From: Halobacteriales archaeon QH_10_67_22
GTDB lineage: Archaea; Halobacteriota; Halobacteria; Halobacteriales; Haloarculaceae
Direction of reading: 5' to 3'
NCBI GenBank assembly: GCA_003021305.1
Contig: PXQN01000054.1
Location: 1-38,878 of the forward strand
Length of the DNA stretch: 38,878 bases
Positions within the stretch are counted from its first letter, which is position 1, and every line of letters begins with the position of its first letter. The notes beneath the pieces were generated by a model. That model had not been told where the DNA came from and did not search any database. It was given only the letters and a program-made list of their open reading frames with translations. A program made the translations under genes and the position numbers. Positions 7,582 through 14,689 of the stretch are shown here, piece after piece.

Positions 7582-9369
7582 ATGGAGTGTCACGCCTGTG
7601 GGGCGACGATCTCCGACAAGGCAGCCGACTGCCCGTACTGCGGGACGTCGGTCTCGTCCCCAAGCGACGGTCCCCCCGACGACCACAGTCCAGACGCGGA
7701 CGGCGACCCCGAACCCCCCCCCTCCGAGGGCGGCCCCGGCGGGCCACCGGCGACCGACGCCGACGACGACCCGCTCGCGCCCGAAGGCCGAGACCCCTCG
7801 ATGGACGCGACCGGCGACGACGCGACCGACGATGGATCCGGCGACGACCCGCTGGGTGGCCAGTCGACCGGTGGTCAGCCGACCGATAGCGGAGGAACCG
7901 ACGACCGGTTCTCGGACGACGAATCGACGACCGACGACCCGCTGGGCGGCCAGTCGACCGGTGGCCAATCACCCGAGCACGACCCGATCGATAGTGAGTC
8001 CGACGACGACCCGGGATCGGACGACCAGCCCCTGGCGGGTGGGAACTCTCCGGACAGCGGCGAGTCCGGGGAAACCCGGGCGGCGACGGACTGGGGGGCG
8101 GGCGAGGACACGGACGAGTCACTGGCGGGGGAGGCAGGCGGGGGGACTGACGACCGGCGGGCGGGTGGCCACGGTGCGGGCGGACAGTCGGCCGGCGGTC
8201 AGCAAGCGGGCGGACAGTCGGCCGGCGGCCAGGGTAGCAGCGAGGACACTCAGACCCGGTCCGAGGGGTTCGACCCTGCGACGGCGCTGTCGAGACTCCC
8301 GCTGTTTCCGGGCGCGGCGGCTGGGTTCGCGGTCGCCGTAGTCACCTTCGGCGTCGGGGTGGTGGTCGCGGCGCTCATCCCCGGCGGTGACACGTTCGGA
8401 CAGGGTGCGTCGGCGTTTTTCGACCTGCACTTCGGCACGAGTCGGCGCGTCACGCCGCTGGTCTTCGGGAACTTCGAGGAGTTCCGGCCGCCCGACGCCT
8501 CGCTCGGCATACTGTACCTGCTCCCGATGGTGTTTCTCTTCACAGCGGCCAAGGCCGTCGTCGCGTTCAACACCGACGAGACGGCGCCGCTTCCGGAGTC
8601 GGTCCTCGCCGGGATGACCCTCCTGCTGGGGTACGCGCCCGTGACCCTGATCGCGTACATCGTGGCCCCTCGCGGGCAGTTCGCGCCGACGACGCTCGTC
8701 GGGGCACTCGTCGTCACGATGCTCGTCTACCCGCTGGCCTTCGGCGCAGTTGGTGGCCTCCTGGCCGGCGGCCTGTCGGGGAGCGAGCGCCGCGTGGGCA
8801 CGGTGTACGCCTTCGGCGCGCTGTTTCTCGTGTTCGTCGGCACCTTCCTCTCTACGTTCCTGTTCGTCGACGCCGGCCCCGACGGGGTCGACGTCCTCTG
8901 GCGGTTGCTGGTGACGCTCTTTGCCGTCGCCGGGACGACTGTGTTCTCGCTGGGCGGGGGGAGCGTGGCCAACGTGCTACCGTTCGTCGTGGTCGCGGGC
9001 GCGTTCGGGGTCGCCGGTTTCGTCCGGTCGTGGCGTGGCGACCCGGCCTCGCCCCTGCGCGGGTTCGCCAAGGGCGCCTCGATGGCCGTGACCTACGCCG
9101 TCGTCGCCGGCTTCTTTCTCTCGGTCCTCCCCGTGTTCGCCGACGCCTACCTCCAAGAACAGGTCGAGATGCCGCTGTTCGCGACGTCGTTCGTCGACGG
9201 TATCGTCGGTCTGAGTCTGAACACGGTCACCCAGTACGTCATCGCCGTCTACCTCTCGACGGTCGTCTACGTGGTTCTGGTCGCGGGCGTCGCCGGCACC
9301 GTAGCTGCCGCTATCAGAGGCGACGAGCGAGACGAGACAGCGCCAGAAACCGGGAGTCAGACCGCCTGA
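7582..9369 (+). CDS. Zinc-ribbon, low-complexity, multi-TM protein (function unknown)
   Basis: This 595-residue protein opens with a single zinc ribbon (CHACG...CPYCG, residues 3-22). A disordered, acidic Asp/Ser/Gly-rich linker of about 200 residues follows. The linker contains repeated DDPLGGQSTGGQ units (two copies) and then a GGQSAGGQ/GGQQAGGQ run. The C-terminal 350 residues hold about ten hydrophobic segments. The layout (cytoplasmic zinc ribbon, flexible linker, membrane bundle) is common among haloarchaeal membrane proteins of unknown role. The linker repeats suggest slippage-driven length change. The start at 7582 is set by the zinc ribbon beginning at residue 3 and by the TATA box. 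No enzyme motif is seen. Confidence 0.8.
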   Translation: MECHACGATISDKAADCPYCGTSVSSPSDGPPDDHSPDADGDPEPPPSEGGPGGPPATDADDDPLAPEGRDPSMDATGDDATDDGSGDDPLGGQSTGGQPTDSGGTDDRFSDDESTTDDPLGGQSTGGQSPEHDPIDSESDDDPGSDDQPLAGGNSPDSGESGETRAATDWGAGEDTDESLAGEAGGGTDDRRAGGHGAGGQSAGGQQAGGQSAGGQGSSEDTQTRSEGFDPATALSRLPLFPGAAAGFAVAVVTFGVGVVVAALIPGGDTFGQGASAFFDLHFGTSRRVTPLVFGNFEEFRPPDASLGILYLLPMVFLFTAAKAVVAFNTDETAPLPESVLAGMTLLLGYAPVTLIAYIVAPRGQFAPTTLVGALVVTMLVYPLAFGAVGGLLAGGLSGSERRVGTVYAFGALFLVFVGTFLSTFLFVDAGPDGVDVLWRLLVTLFAVAGTTVFSLGGGSVANVLPFVVVAGAFGVAGFVRSWRGDPASPLRGFAKGASMAVTYAVVAGFFLSVLPVFADAYLQEQVEMPLFATSFVDGIVGLSLNTVTQYVIAVYLSTVVYVVLVAGVAGTVAAAIRGDERDETAPETGSQTA

Positions 9370-9396
9370 CCGCCGCCGGTGTCGCTCCGGTTCTCA

Positions 9397-9505
9397 TACT
9401 GTCGGACACAAGCAAGTCGACACTCGATATTTCGTTTGGCGGTCTCCGAGACGTCTCGATGGTGAAACACCGACGAACGTGTTCACGTACTTGCGTCCGA
9501 CAGTA
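9397..9505. repeat. 109-bp palindromic MITE-like element
   Basis: TA-bounded element with terminal repeats TACTGTCGGACACAAG on the left and, read in reverse, TACTGTCGGACGCAAG on the right. The left flank is TCA. A second, inverted copy enters the window at base 1. The interior is non-coding and not strongly palindromic. It fills the gap between the zinc-ribbon gene and the PAC2 gene, and its right TA forms part of the TATA-like box of the latter. Confidence 0.75.
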
Positions 9506-9510
9506 TTAGT
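9504..9510 (+). promoter_or_regulatory. TATA-like box of the PAC2 gene, straddling an element end
   Basis: TATTAGT lies 24-30 nt before ATG 9534, the spacing seen for other leaderless genes here. Its first two bases are the terminal TA of the 109-bp element, so the element contributes to the promoter. Confidence 0.45.
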
Positions 9511-9533
9511 ACGCCCGGCGGGTACAGCAGGAC

Positions 9534-10271
9534 ATGGCACAGGTAGCGGTCCACCGCGACGACGTCGAACTGGACGAGCCGACCTTCGTCGACGGGTTAC
9601 CCGGCGTCGGGCTCGTCGGGAAGATCGCCGCCGACCATCTCGTCGATTCGTTCGACATGACCGAGTACGGAACCGTCCACTGCGACGGGTTGCCGGAGGT
9701 GGCGGTCTTCCAGGACGGCGAGCAACAGTACCGCCCGCCGGTGCGGATCTACGCCGACGCCGAGCGGGACCTACTCGTCCTCGGGAGCGACGCGCCGGTC
9801 TCGCCCAACAGCGCCGACGAGTTCGCCGGCTGTCTGTGTGACTGGCTGGCCGACCGGGACGCCACGCCGCTGTTTCTCTCGGGGCTGGGCGGCGAGAAAG
9901 ACGGCGTTCCCGAAATGTACGGGGTCGCCAGCGACGGCGCGGCCGGATTGCTCGACGACTACGGCATCGACCCGCCGACCCAGGACGGCGTCATCACCGG
10001 TCCGACTGGCGCCCTGCTCTACCGGGCCCAGCGCGTCGACCTGCCCGCCCTCGGACTGGTCGTCGAGGCCAATCAGAACTTCCCGGACCCCGAGGCCGCG
10101 CGGGTGCTCCTCCTGGACGGGATCGGCCCGATCGCCGACGTCAGCATCGACACCGACCGACTCGTCGAACAGGCCGAGGAGATAAGCGAGGCACGCCAGC
10201 AACTCGCCCAGCGCATGCAAGAGGCCGGCGAGGAGTCCACGAGCGCCCGCCCGATGGGGATGTACCAGTAG
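9534..10271 (+). CDS. PAC2-family protein (proteasome-assembly-chaperone-like, COG2047)
   Basis: This 245-residue soluble protein has the PAC2-family fold: an N-terminal FVDGLPGVGLVGKIAADHL block, the central LFLSGLGGEKDG segment, GVITGPTGALLY and the EANQNFPDPEAA helix entry. The C-terminus (about residues 200-235) is a helical, charged tail that could form a coiled coil. Eukaryotic PAC2 helps assemble the 20S proteasome. The role of the archaeal relatives is not established, so the name shows kinship only. It is monocistronic as far as the sequence shows, with dnaJ convergent 60 bp downstream. Confidence 0.85.
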   Translation: MAQVAVHRDDVELDEPTFVDGLPGVGLVGKIAADHLVDSFDMTEYGTVHCDGLPEVAVFQDGEQQYRPPVRIYADAERDLLVLGSDAPVSPNSADEFAGCLCDWLADRDATPLFLSGLGGEKDGVPEMYGVASDGAAGLLDDYGIDPPTQDGVITGPTGALLYRAQRVDLPALGLVVEANQNFPDPEAARVLLLDGIGPIADVSIDTDRLVEQAEEISEARQQLAQRMQEAGEESTSARPMGMYQ

Positions 10272-10331
10272 GCTGCTCGCTCCCGAGGTCGTTCCAGTCG
10301 TCCGATTTCGCTCACGAGACCGTTCGGGCAG

Positions 10332-11437
10332 TCAGAATTTGCTCTTGAGGTTCTCGAAAAAGCCCTGTTCGACGCTGACCTCCTCGCCGCCGGCCTCGGC
10401 GAACTGTTCGAGGGCTTCGCGCTGTTCGCTGTTGAGACTGTCGGGCGTGACGACCTGGACGGTCACGTACATGTCGCCCCGTCCCCGGCGCCGCAGTCGG
10501 GGCATGCCCTTGTTTCTTACGCGGAAGGTCTCGCCGCTCTGGGTACCCGAAGGGACGTCGAGTTCGACCGCACCGTCGACGGTCGGGACCTCGATGGTGT
10601 CGCCGAACACTGCCTGCGGGAAGGAGATCGCTTCCTGTCTGTGGAGGTCGTCGCCGTCGCGCTCGAAGTCCGGGTGGTCTCGCACCGACACCTCGATGAG
10701 GAGGTCGCCGTTCGGGCCGCCGTTCTCGCCGGGCGCGCCCTCGCCGTCCATCCGGAGGGTCTGGCCGTCCTCGATACCGGCCGGGACGTCGACGCTCAGC
10801 GTCGCGTCCTCGGCGTTCCCTCACCCTCACAGCGGGGACAGGTCCGGGTCTGCTGGACCCGTCCCATCGGCGTCTGCTGGACCTGTCTGGTCTGCCCGCG
10901 ACCGTCACACTGTGGACAGCGCCGCGAGTCGCTGCCCGGCGGGTGGCCCGACCCGTCACACTCCCCGCAGTGCTGTGGCCGGGTCACGTTCAACTCCTTC
11001 TCGACGCCGTGGTAGGCCTCCGCCAGGTCGATCGCCAGTGAGGTCCGCAGGTCCCGGCCCTGGCGCGGTCGGTTGCCGTCGCCTCTGGGACTGCCCCCGC
11101 CGAAGAACGTCTCGAAGATGTCGCCCATGTCGCCGAAGGGGCCGCCACCGCCGAACGGGTCGCCGCCGGCACCGCCCCGGGCGCCACCCTGGTCGGTCGC
11201 GCCTCGTTTGTCGGCCTCGACGAACCGGTCGTGGCCCATCTGGTCGTACATCTGGCGCGTCTCCTCGTCCGTGAGGACCTCCTTTGCCTTCTTCGCCGCC
11301 TTGAATTTCTCCTCGGCGTCGGGGTCGTCGCTCACGTCGGGGTGGTACTCCCGTGCTTTCTCGCGGTAGGCTTCCTGGATCTCCTCCTCGCTGGCGTCCC
11401 GCGAGACCCCGAGCACCTCGTAGAAGTCCTCGCTCAT
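10332..11437 (-). pseudogene. dnaJ: DnaJ (Hsp40) co-chaperone, frameshifted and lacking zinc motif 4
   Basis: The 5' frame (11437 to 10796) encodes the J domain with HPD (residues 32-34, REYHPDVSD), the Gly/Phe region (GGDPFGGGGPFGDMGD) and zinc motifs CGECDGSG, CPQCDGRG and CPRCEGEG. Right after the third motif the frame changes near 10801-10820 and enters the client-binding C-terminal domain (LSVDVPAGIEDGQTLRMDGE to the end at 10332). Type I DnaJ has four CxxCxGxG motifs; the fourth (normally about 10-20 residues on) is absent. A loss of some 50-60 nt together with a frameshift is the simplest reading. DnaJ stimulates DnaK ATPase and is normally essential for heat-shock folding in haloarchaea, so an assembly artefact must be considered. 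DnaK and GrpE are not in the window. Confidence 0.88.
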
Positions 11438-11517
11438 CAGTTGTCAGTCTGTACTGTATTGAGATACTTGAATAGAACGGCTTCCCGCTCGCCGCTCTCG
11501 CCCGGCGACCGGCCCGC

Positions 11518-12111
11518 TCAGACGTCGAGCCAGTCGTCCGAGCGGACCTCGTACCCCTGGTCCCGGCAGAACGCCGCCGCGCGACGCCGAACGTCACGGG
11601 AACTTGGATGGTTGCCCTCGTGGATCTCCCCGACGATCCAGTCGGTGATGACGCCGACACCCTCGTCGTCGTCGTCGGCGTCGATCGCCTTCAGCGCCCG
11701 CAACGTCTTCTCGTAGGCCGTCCCCTGGGACCCCAGCGGGTCCCGGGTGAGGTCACTGCTGGCCTCGACGATCCGCTTCATCGACGCAGCGACCGTCGGC
11801 CGGGCGACCCGGGTCCGGAGTGCCGCCGGCGACTCGAACGCCTCCGCGTCGGTCTCGGGGACGAGCTCCTCGATGGCGTACGTGCCCTCGGGTGTCTCGA
11901 CTTCGTGGTGTCCGACTGCGTCGATGACTTCGGCCCCCGTGGCCGGGAACGACAGCGACTCGACGGCCGTCTCGACAGCGTTCAGCTCCGACTCGTCGAG
12001 TTCGGGCTCGGTCTCGTCCCACCGTTCCAGTTCCTCGGCCACGGCGCGTTCTCGCTGGCGTCTGTCCGTGTTCTGGGCCTGGCTCTCGCGGCCGGATTTG
12101 TCGTCTGGCAT
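11518..12111 (-). CDS. Conserved haloarchaeal protein, possibly DUF5789-containing
   Basis: This 197-residue acidic, soluble protein has an N-terminal charged helical stretch (to about residue 45). A compact segment follows (FPATGAEVIDAVGHHEVETP) that resembles the DUF5789 pattern of haloarchaea, and then a helical C-terminal half ending SDDWLDV. ATG 12111 (MPDDKSG) is chosen because upstream residues in the same frame are compositionally unlike protein and would overlap the divergent pilin-like gene. The function is unknown. It lies on the dnaJ strand, 80 nt upstream of it. Confidence 0.65.
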   Translation of the reverse strand: MPDDKSGRESQAQNTDRRQRERAVAEELERWDETEPELDESELNAVETAVESLSFPATGAEVIDAVGHHEVETPEGTYAIEELVPETDAEAFESPAALRTRVARPTVAASMKRIVEASSDLTRDPLGSQGTAYEKTLRALKAIDADDDDEGVGVITDWIVGEIHEGNHPSSRDVRRRAAAFCRDQGYEVRSDDWLDV

Positions 12112-12217
12112 CCCCGGATATTGGTGCCGAGACCGCATAACCCTGTGGTCGACCCGCGAACCGGTCGCCGACCTGGACGCGCTCCGCGTCCGGCCGGTGT
12201 CGAGAGCGGATCCACGA

Positions 12218-12226
12218 TTTTTACTA
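12218..12226 (+). promoter_or_regulatory. TATA-like box of the pilin-like gene
   Basis: TTTTTACTA is the only AT-rich block between the divergent genes and lies 24-32 nt before ATG 12250. Confidence 0.5.
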
Positions 12227-12249
12227 CCCGGGCCGAGACGTTCGGGTCG

Positions 12250-12774
12250 ATGGCCGATCTCAGCCGTCTCGCCGACGATGAGCGCGCCGGCGTCGAGCGG
12301 GTCGCCGTCTGGCTTGTCACGCTCGCCGTCGTCGCGGCCGTCGTGGCGTCGGTGGTCTACCTCGCCGAGGACGTCCGCCGGCCGACGCCCGACGCCGACT
12401 TCGACGTCTCCTTCGACGCTGACACCCACACGGTGACCGTCGAACACGCCGGCCCCGAACCCATCACGGACCGCGTCACGCGCCAGCTCGTCGTCGAAGT
12501 CGTCGACGAGGACGCCGATACGACGGCCGTCACCTGGGTGAGCGACGTCCCCGGGCCGACGAGTCGCGGCCTGGACTATCCCGTCGAACCCGGCGACGCG
12601 CTGACCGTCGACGACCCGACCGTCGACGCCGACGGCGACGGCGACTTCCACGACGCCGACCGGAGCGTCGGCACGCCCCTGGACGCGGGCGACACCGTCC
12701 GGGTCGTCTGGACCGGCAACCGCCAGGGCGGGACCGCGCGGACGGTGACCCTGGCCAACGCCACACTCGGGTAA
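12250..12774 (+). CDS. Single-TM, pilin-like secreted protein
   Basis: This 174-residue protein has a short charged N-terminus, one hydrophobic helix at about residues 20-40 (VWLVTLAVVAAVVASVVYLA) and an extracellular beta-rich domain. The tail (LDAGDTVRVVWTGN) is the kind found at the C-terminus of haloarchaeal type IV pilin-like proteins. The usual pilin signal GVSPVIG before the helix is absent, so processing by the prepilin peptidase is doubtful. Alternatively it is an anchored adhesin-like protein. The start at 12250 is supported by the TATA box. No other pilus gene is close. Confidence 0.7.
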   Translation: MADLSRLADDERAGVERVAVWLVTLAVVAAVVASVVYLAEDVRRPTPDADFDVSFDADTHTVTVEHAGPEPITDRVTRQLVVEVVDEDADTTAVTWVSDVPGPTSRGLDYPVEPGDALTVDDPTVDADGDGDFHDADRSVGTPLDAGDTVRVVWTGNRQGGTARTVTLANATLG

Positions 12775-12851
12775 CGCTCGAACCATGCGGCTCTTCTCCC
12801 GGCCGTCGGACTGCGCCCCCGAAATGTTACTGAGTCTGATAGTTCGTTAGG

Positions 12852-12858
12852 TTTATTA
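12852..12858 (+). promoter_or_regulatory. Promoter of the structured RNA
   Basis: TTTATTA is preceded by a purine-containing BRE-like stretch (GTTCGTTAGG). It lies about 26 nt before 12881-12884, which is where the closing stem of the predicted RNA begins. No start codon is positioned for this promoter. Confidence 0.6.
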
Positions 12859-12880
12859 CCCTGCGTGGCATACGTTCACA

Positions 12881-13370
12881 GTACCCACTGCGGACGTGGC
12901 GCACACGGACGTCCCGTTCCGGATCGGCGTGAGCCGAGATGGACGGGATGGAGGCCGACGCCGATACATTCGGGAGGATGTGGAGGCCCAGGTCTCGAAG
13001 GAGAACCGAACCGGCCCAGTGCGTCGTCGCCGCGGCGGCGACGGGAGAAGGCCCAGTACCGGACTACGCGCGAGCGGAGTTCGGGAACACGACAGCAAGC
13101 CGGTGTAAACCCGGCTCACGCCCGCCTGCGACGGCAGTGCCGTGGAAACGGCGACCGCCGACCGAGGGGCGACCGAAGAGCGCGCCTCCCTCGCGGGAGA
13201 CCGTGCGAACTCGGTCGACCTGTCGACGTCGGCAAACCCGGTGGGACTCCGGGGAAAGCCAGGCAGACGGGCAACAGGCGGTGAGAACCCGCCGAAAGCT
13301 GTCACCGGTCGCGCGGGTCGGGGACAACGTCCCCCGTCCGGTGCATCACCCACGTTCGCGGTGGGGCCCA
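12881..13370 (+). ncRNA. Large structured non-coding RNA, unrecognised family (about 480-490 nt)
   Basis: The 635-bp gap between two genes holds no plausible frame but a closed fold. The ends pair over 16 bp (12884-12899 with 13350-13365, two G-U pairs), continued by 12901-12904 with 13341-13344 and 12906-12910 with 13336-13340. Inside are local hairpins: 12912-12948 (inner stem TCGGC-GTGA-GCCGA, a GNRA loop), 13025-13043 (8-bp stem), 13139-13152 (GCCGT-GGAA-ACGGC, GNRA), 13186-13199, 13277-13293 and 13320-13334. A TATA-like box sits at the right distance upstream. I compared it mentally with RNase P RNA (no GGAAAGUCC/ACAGAA core), SRP RNA (no GGAAG...AGCAG apical motif) and rRNA or tRNA; none fits. 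Candidate roles are a catalytic or scaffold RNA; nothing in the sequence decides. It ends about 40 bp from the convergent thrC-like gene. Confidence 0.7.
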
Positions 13371-13387
13371 TTCATCTCGCATTCGAA

Positions 13388-13401
13388 GTCTCCAGTGAGA
13401 C
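13388..13401 (+). terminator. Hairpin between the RNA and the convergent thrC-like gene
   Basis: GTCTC-CAGT-GAGAC is a 5-bp stem with a 4-nt loop, and a further GTCTC follows at 13408. It lies between the 3' ends of the RNA and the thrC-like gene and could separate the two transcripts. No U tract follows, so support is weak. Confidence 0.25.
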
Positions 13402-13409
13402 GTACCGTC

Positions 13410-14591
13410 TCAGACACCGCGGCGCATCAAATGACTGCGGAGCACGTCGTTTTCCTTGTTGCCCGCGACGGGGTTGACCAGTACCACAGTATCGTCACCG
13501 TCGAGGTGGCCGCCCTTCGCGAGTTCGAGTGCGGCGGCCGCGCCGACGCCGCCGGTCGCGCTGGCCTCGACGCCCTCCCCGGCCAGCGCGACTGCCGCCT
13601 CCAGGGCGTCGTCGTCGGAGACGCCGAGCGCCCAGCCGCCCGTCTCCCTGACCGCGTCGAGTGCGAGCGCCCCGCCCGCCGGGTCGGGCACTTCAAGCGC
13701 GCCGACCAGCGTGTCGGGCCGTTCCCAGGGGTCGGTGTCGTCGGCGCCCGCGTCGTCGGCCGCGACGACCGGCGCACACTCCACCGGTTGGGCGACGTGG
13801 AGCGCCGGCGTCTCGTCGACCAGGTCCGTCGCCACGAGTTGCCGGGCGGCGAGGTGGCTCCCGACGACGCCCAGTCCGTCCCCCGTCGGGTGGACGACGG
13901 CGTCGGGCAGCGACCAGTCGAGCTGTTCGGCCACCTCGCAGAGGAGCGTCTTTGCGCCCTCCTGGCGGTAGGGCGTGTCGAACGGCGCCAGCGAGTGGCC
14001 GGCGTCGTCTTCCCCGGCCATCGCGTCCTCGAAGGCCGCCACTGCGTCGGGGTAGCGACCCTCGACGACGGACATCTCGCCGCCGTGGACGTTCGTCATC
14101 GCCTTGGCGACGAACGTCGACCGCGTGGGCACGAACGCCTCCGACTCGATGTCCGCGCGGGCGGCGTATGCGGCGGCCGACTGCCCGGCGTCGCCCGTCG
14201 TCGGGAGCGCTACCTGCTCGGCGCCGTGGTCCCGGGCGGCGGCGACGGCGACCGCCATCCCCCGGTCGGCCGTCGACCCCGTGGGATTGGCGCCCTCGTC
14301 TTTGACGTACACTGCCTCGACGCCCAGCCGGTCGGCAAAGTCGGGACACGAGACCAGGGGTGTCGTCCCCTCGTCCATCGTCACCAGTCGGTCTGCCGGG
14401 ACGGGCAGGAACCGTTCGTACCGCCCCAGCCCGTCGAACCGGCGGTCGGCGAGCGAGTCCCGCGTGACCCCGTCGGGGTCGTACTCGACGAGGAGAGCGC
14501 CGCCACAGTCGGGACACCGGCCCGGCGTGGCGTCGTGTGTCGATCCACAGTCCGTACAGACGAGTCCGTCGAACCCCGCGGTCGTCTCCAT
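13410..14591 (-). CDS. Threonine-synthase-like PLP-fold protein lacking the PLP lysine
   Basis: This 393-residue protein has the N-terminal zinc-ribbon-like segment of archaeal ThrC (CTDCGS...CPDCGG, residues 12-30) and the fold-type II core. The position of the Schiff-base lysine is NPTGSTADRG, where threonine synthases read NPTGSFKDRG, so K is A. The change is GCC for AAG/AAA and cannot be a single-base error. The phosphate loop is also altered: TTGDAGQSAAAYAARA in place of TSGNTG, and GVGAAAALELA near the C-terminus. It is thus a ThrC paralogue unlikely to do the normal reaction (O-phosphohomoserine to threonine). It may be regulatory or use another chemistry. A TATA-like CACTTAG lies about 30 nt upstream of ATG 14591. 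It diverges from the FAD oxidoreductase gene. Confidence 0.85.
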   Translation of the reverse strand: METTAGFDGLVCTDCGSTHDATPGRCPDCGGALLVEYDPDGVTRDSLADRRFDGLGRYERFLPVPADRLVTMDEGTTPLVSCPDFADRLGVEAVYVKDEGANPTGSTADRGMAVAVAAARDHGAEQVALPTTGDAGQSAAAYAARADIESEAFVPTRSTFVAKAMTNVHGGEMSVVEGRYPDAVAAFEDAMAGEDDAGHSLAPFDTPYRQEGAKTLLCEVAEQLDWSLPDAVVHPTGDGLGVVGSHLAARQLVATDLVDETPALHVAQPVECAPVVAADDAGADDTDPWERPDTLVGALEVPDPAGGALALDAVRETGGWALGVSDDDALEAAVALAGEGVEASATGGVGAAAALELAKGGHLDGDDTVVLVNPVAGNKENDVLRSHLMRRGV

Positions 14592-14661
14592 ACCGACGCG
14601 CAGGCTCCCATCGACTAAGTGCTGTCCGTTGGACCGTCCCGGACGGCCGAGACACCGAGTG

Positions 14662-14668
14662 TTTAGTA
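14662..14668 (+). promoter_or_regulatory. TATA-like box of the second FAD oxidoreductase
   Basis: TTTAGTA lies 22-28 nt before ATG 14690, implying a leaderless transcript and supporting this start over upstream in-frame ATGs. Confidence 0.5.
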
Positions 14669-14689
14669 TCGCCGGTCCAAGGGGCCGAT

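Noticed and set aside
5931-8341. Long plus-strand open frames opposite and through mscS and across other genes
   Set aside because: They are GC-driven antisense frames with arginine/proline-rich composition that does not match any protein fold.
13022-13300. Group II intron or tmRNA-like features
   Set aside because: No domain V signature, no intron-encoded protein, and archaea lack tmRNA.
12881-13370. RNase P RNA or SRP 7S RNA at the structured region
   Set aside because: The RNase P core blocks (GGAAAGUCC, ACAGAA) and the SRP apical GGAAG/AGCAG loop are not seen on either strand; GGAAAGCC at 13252-13260 is a partial resemblance only.
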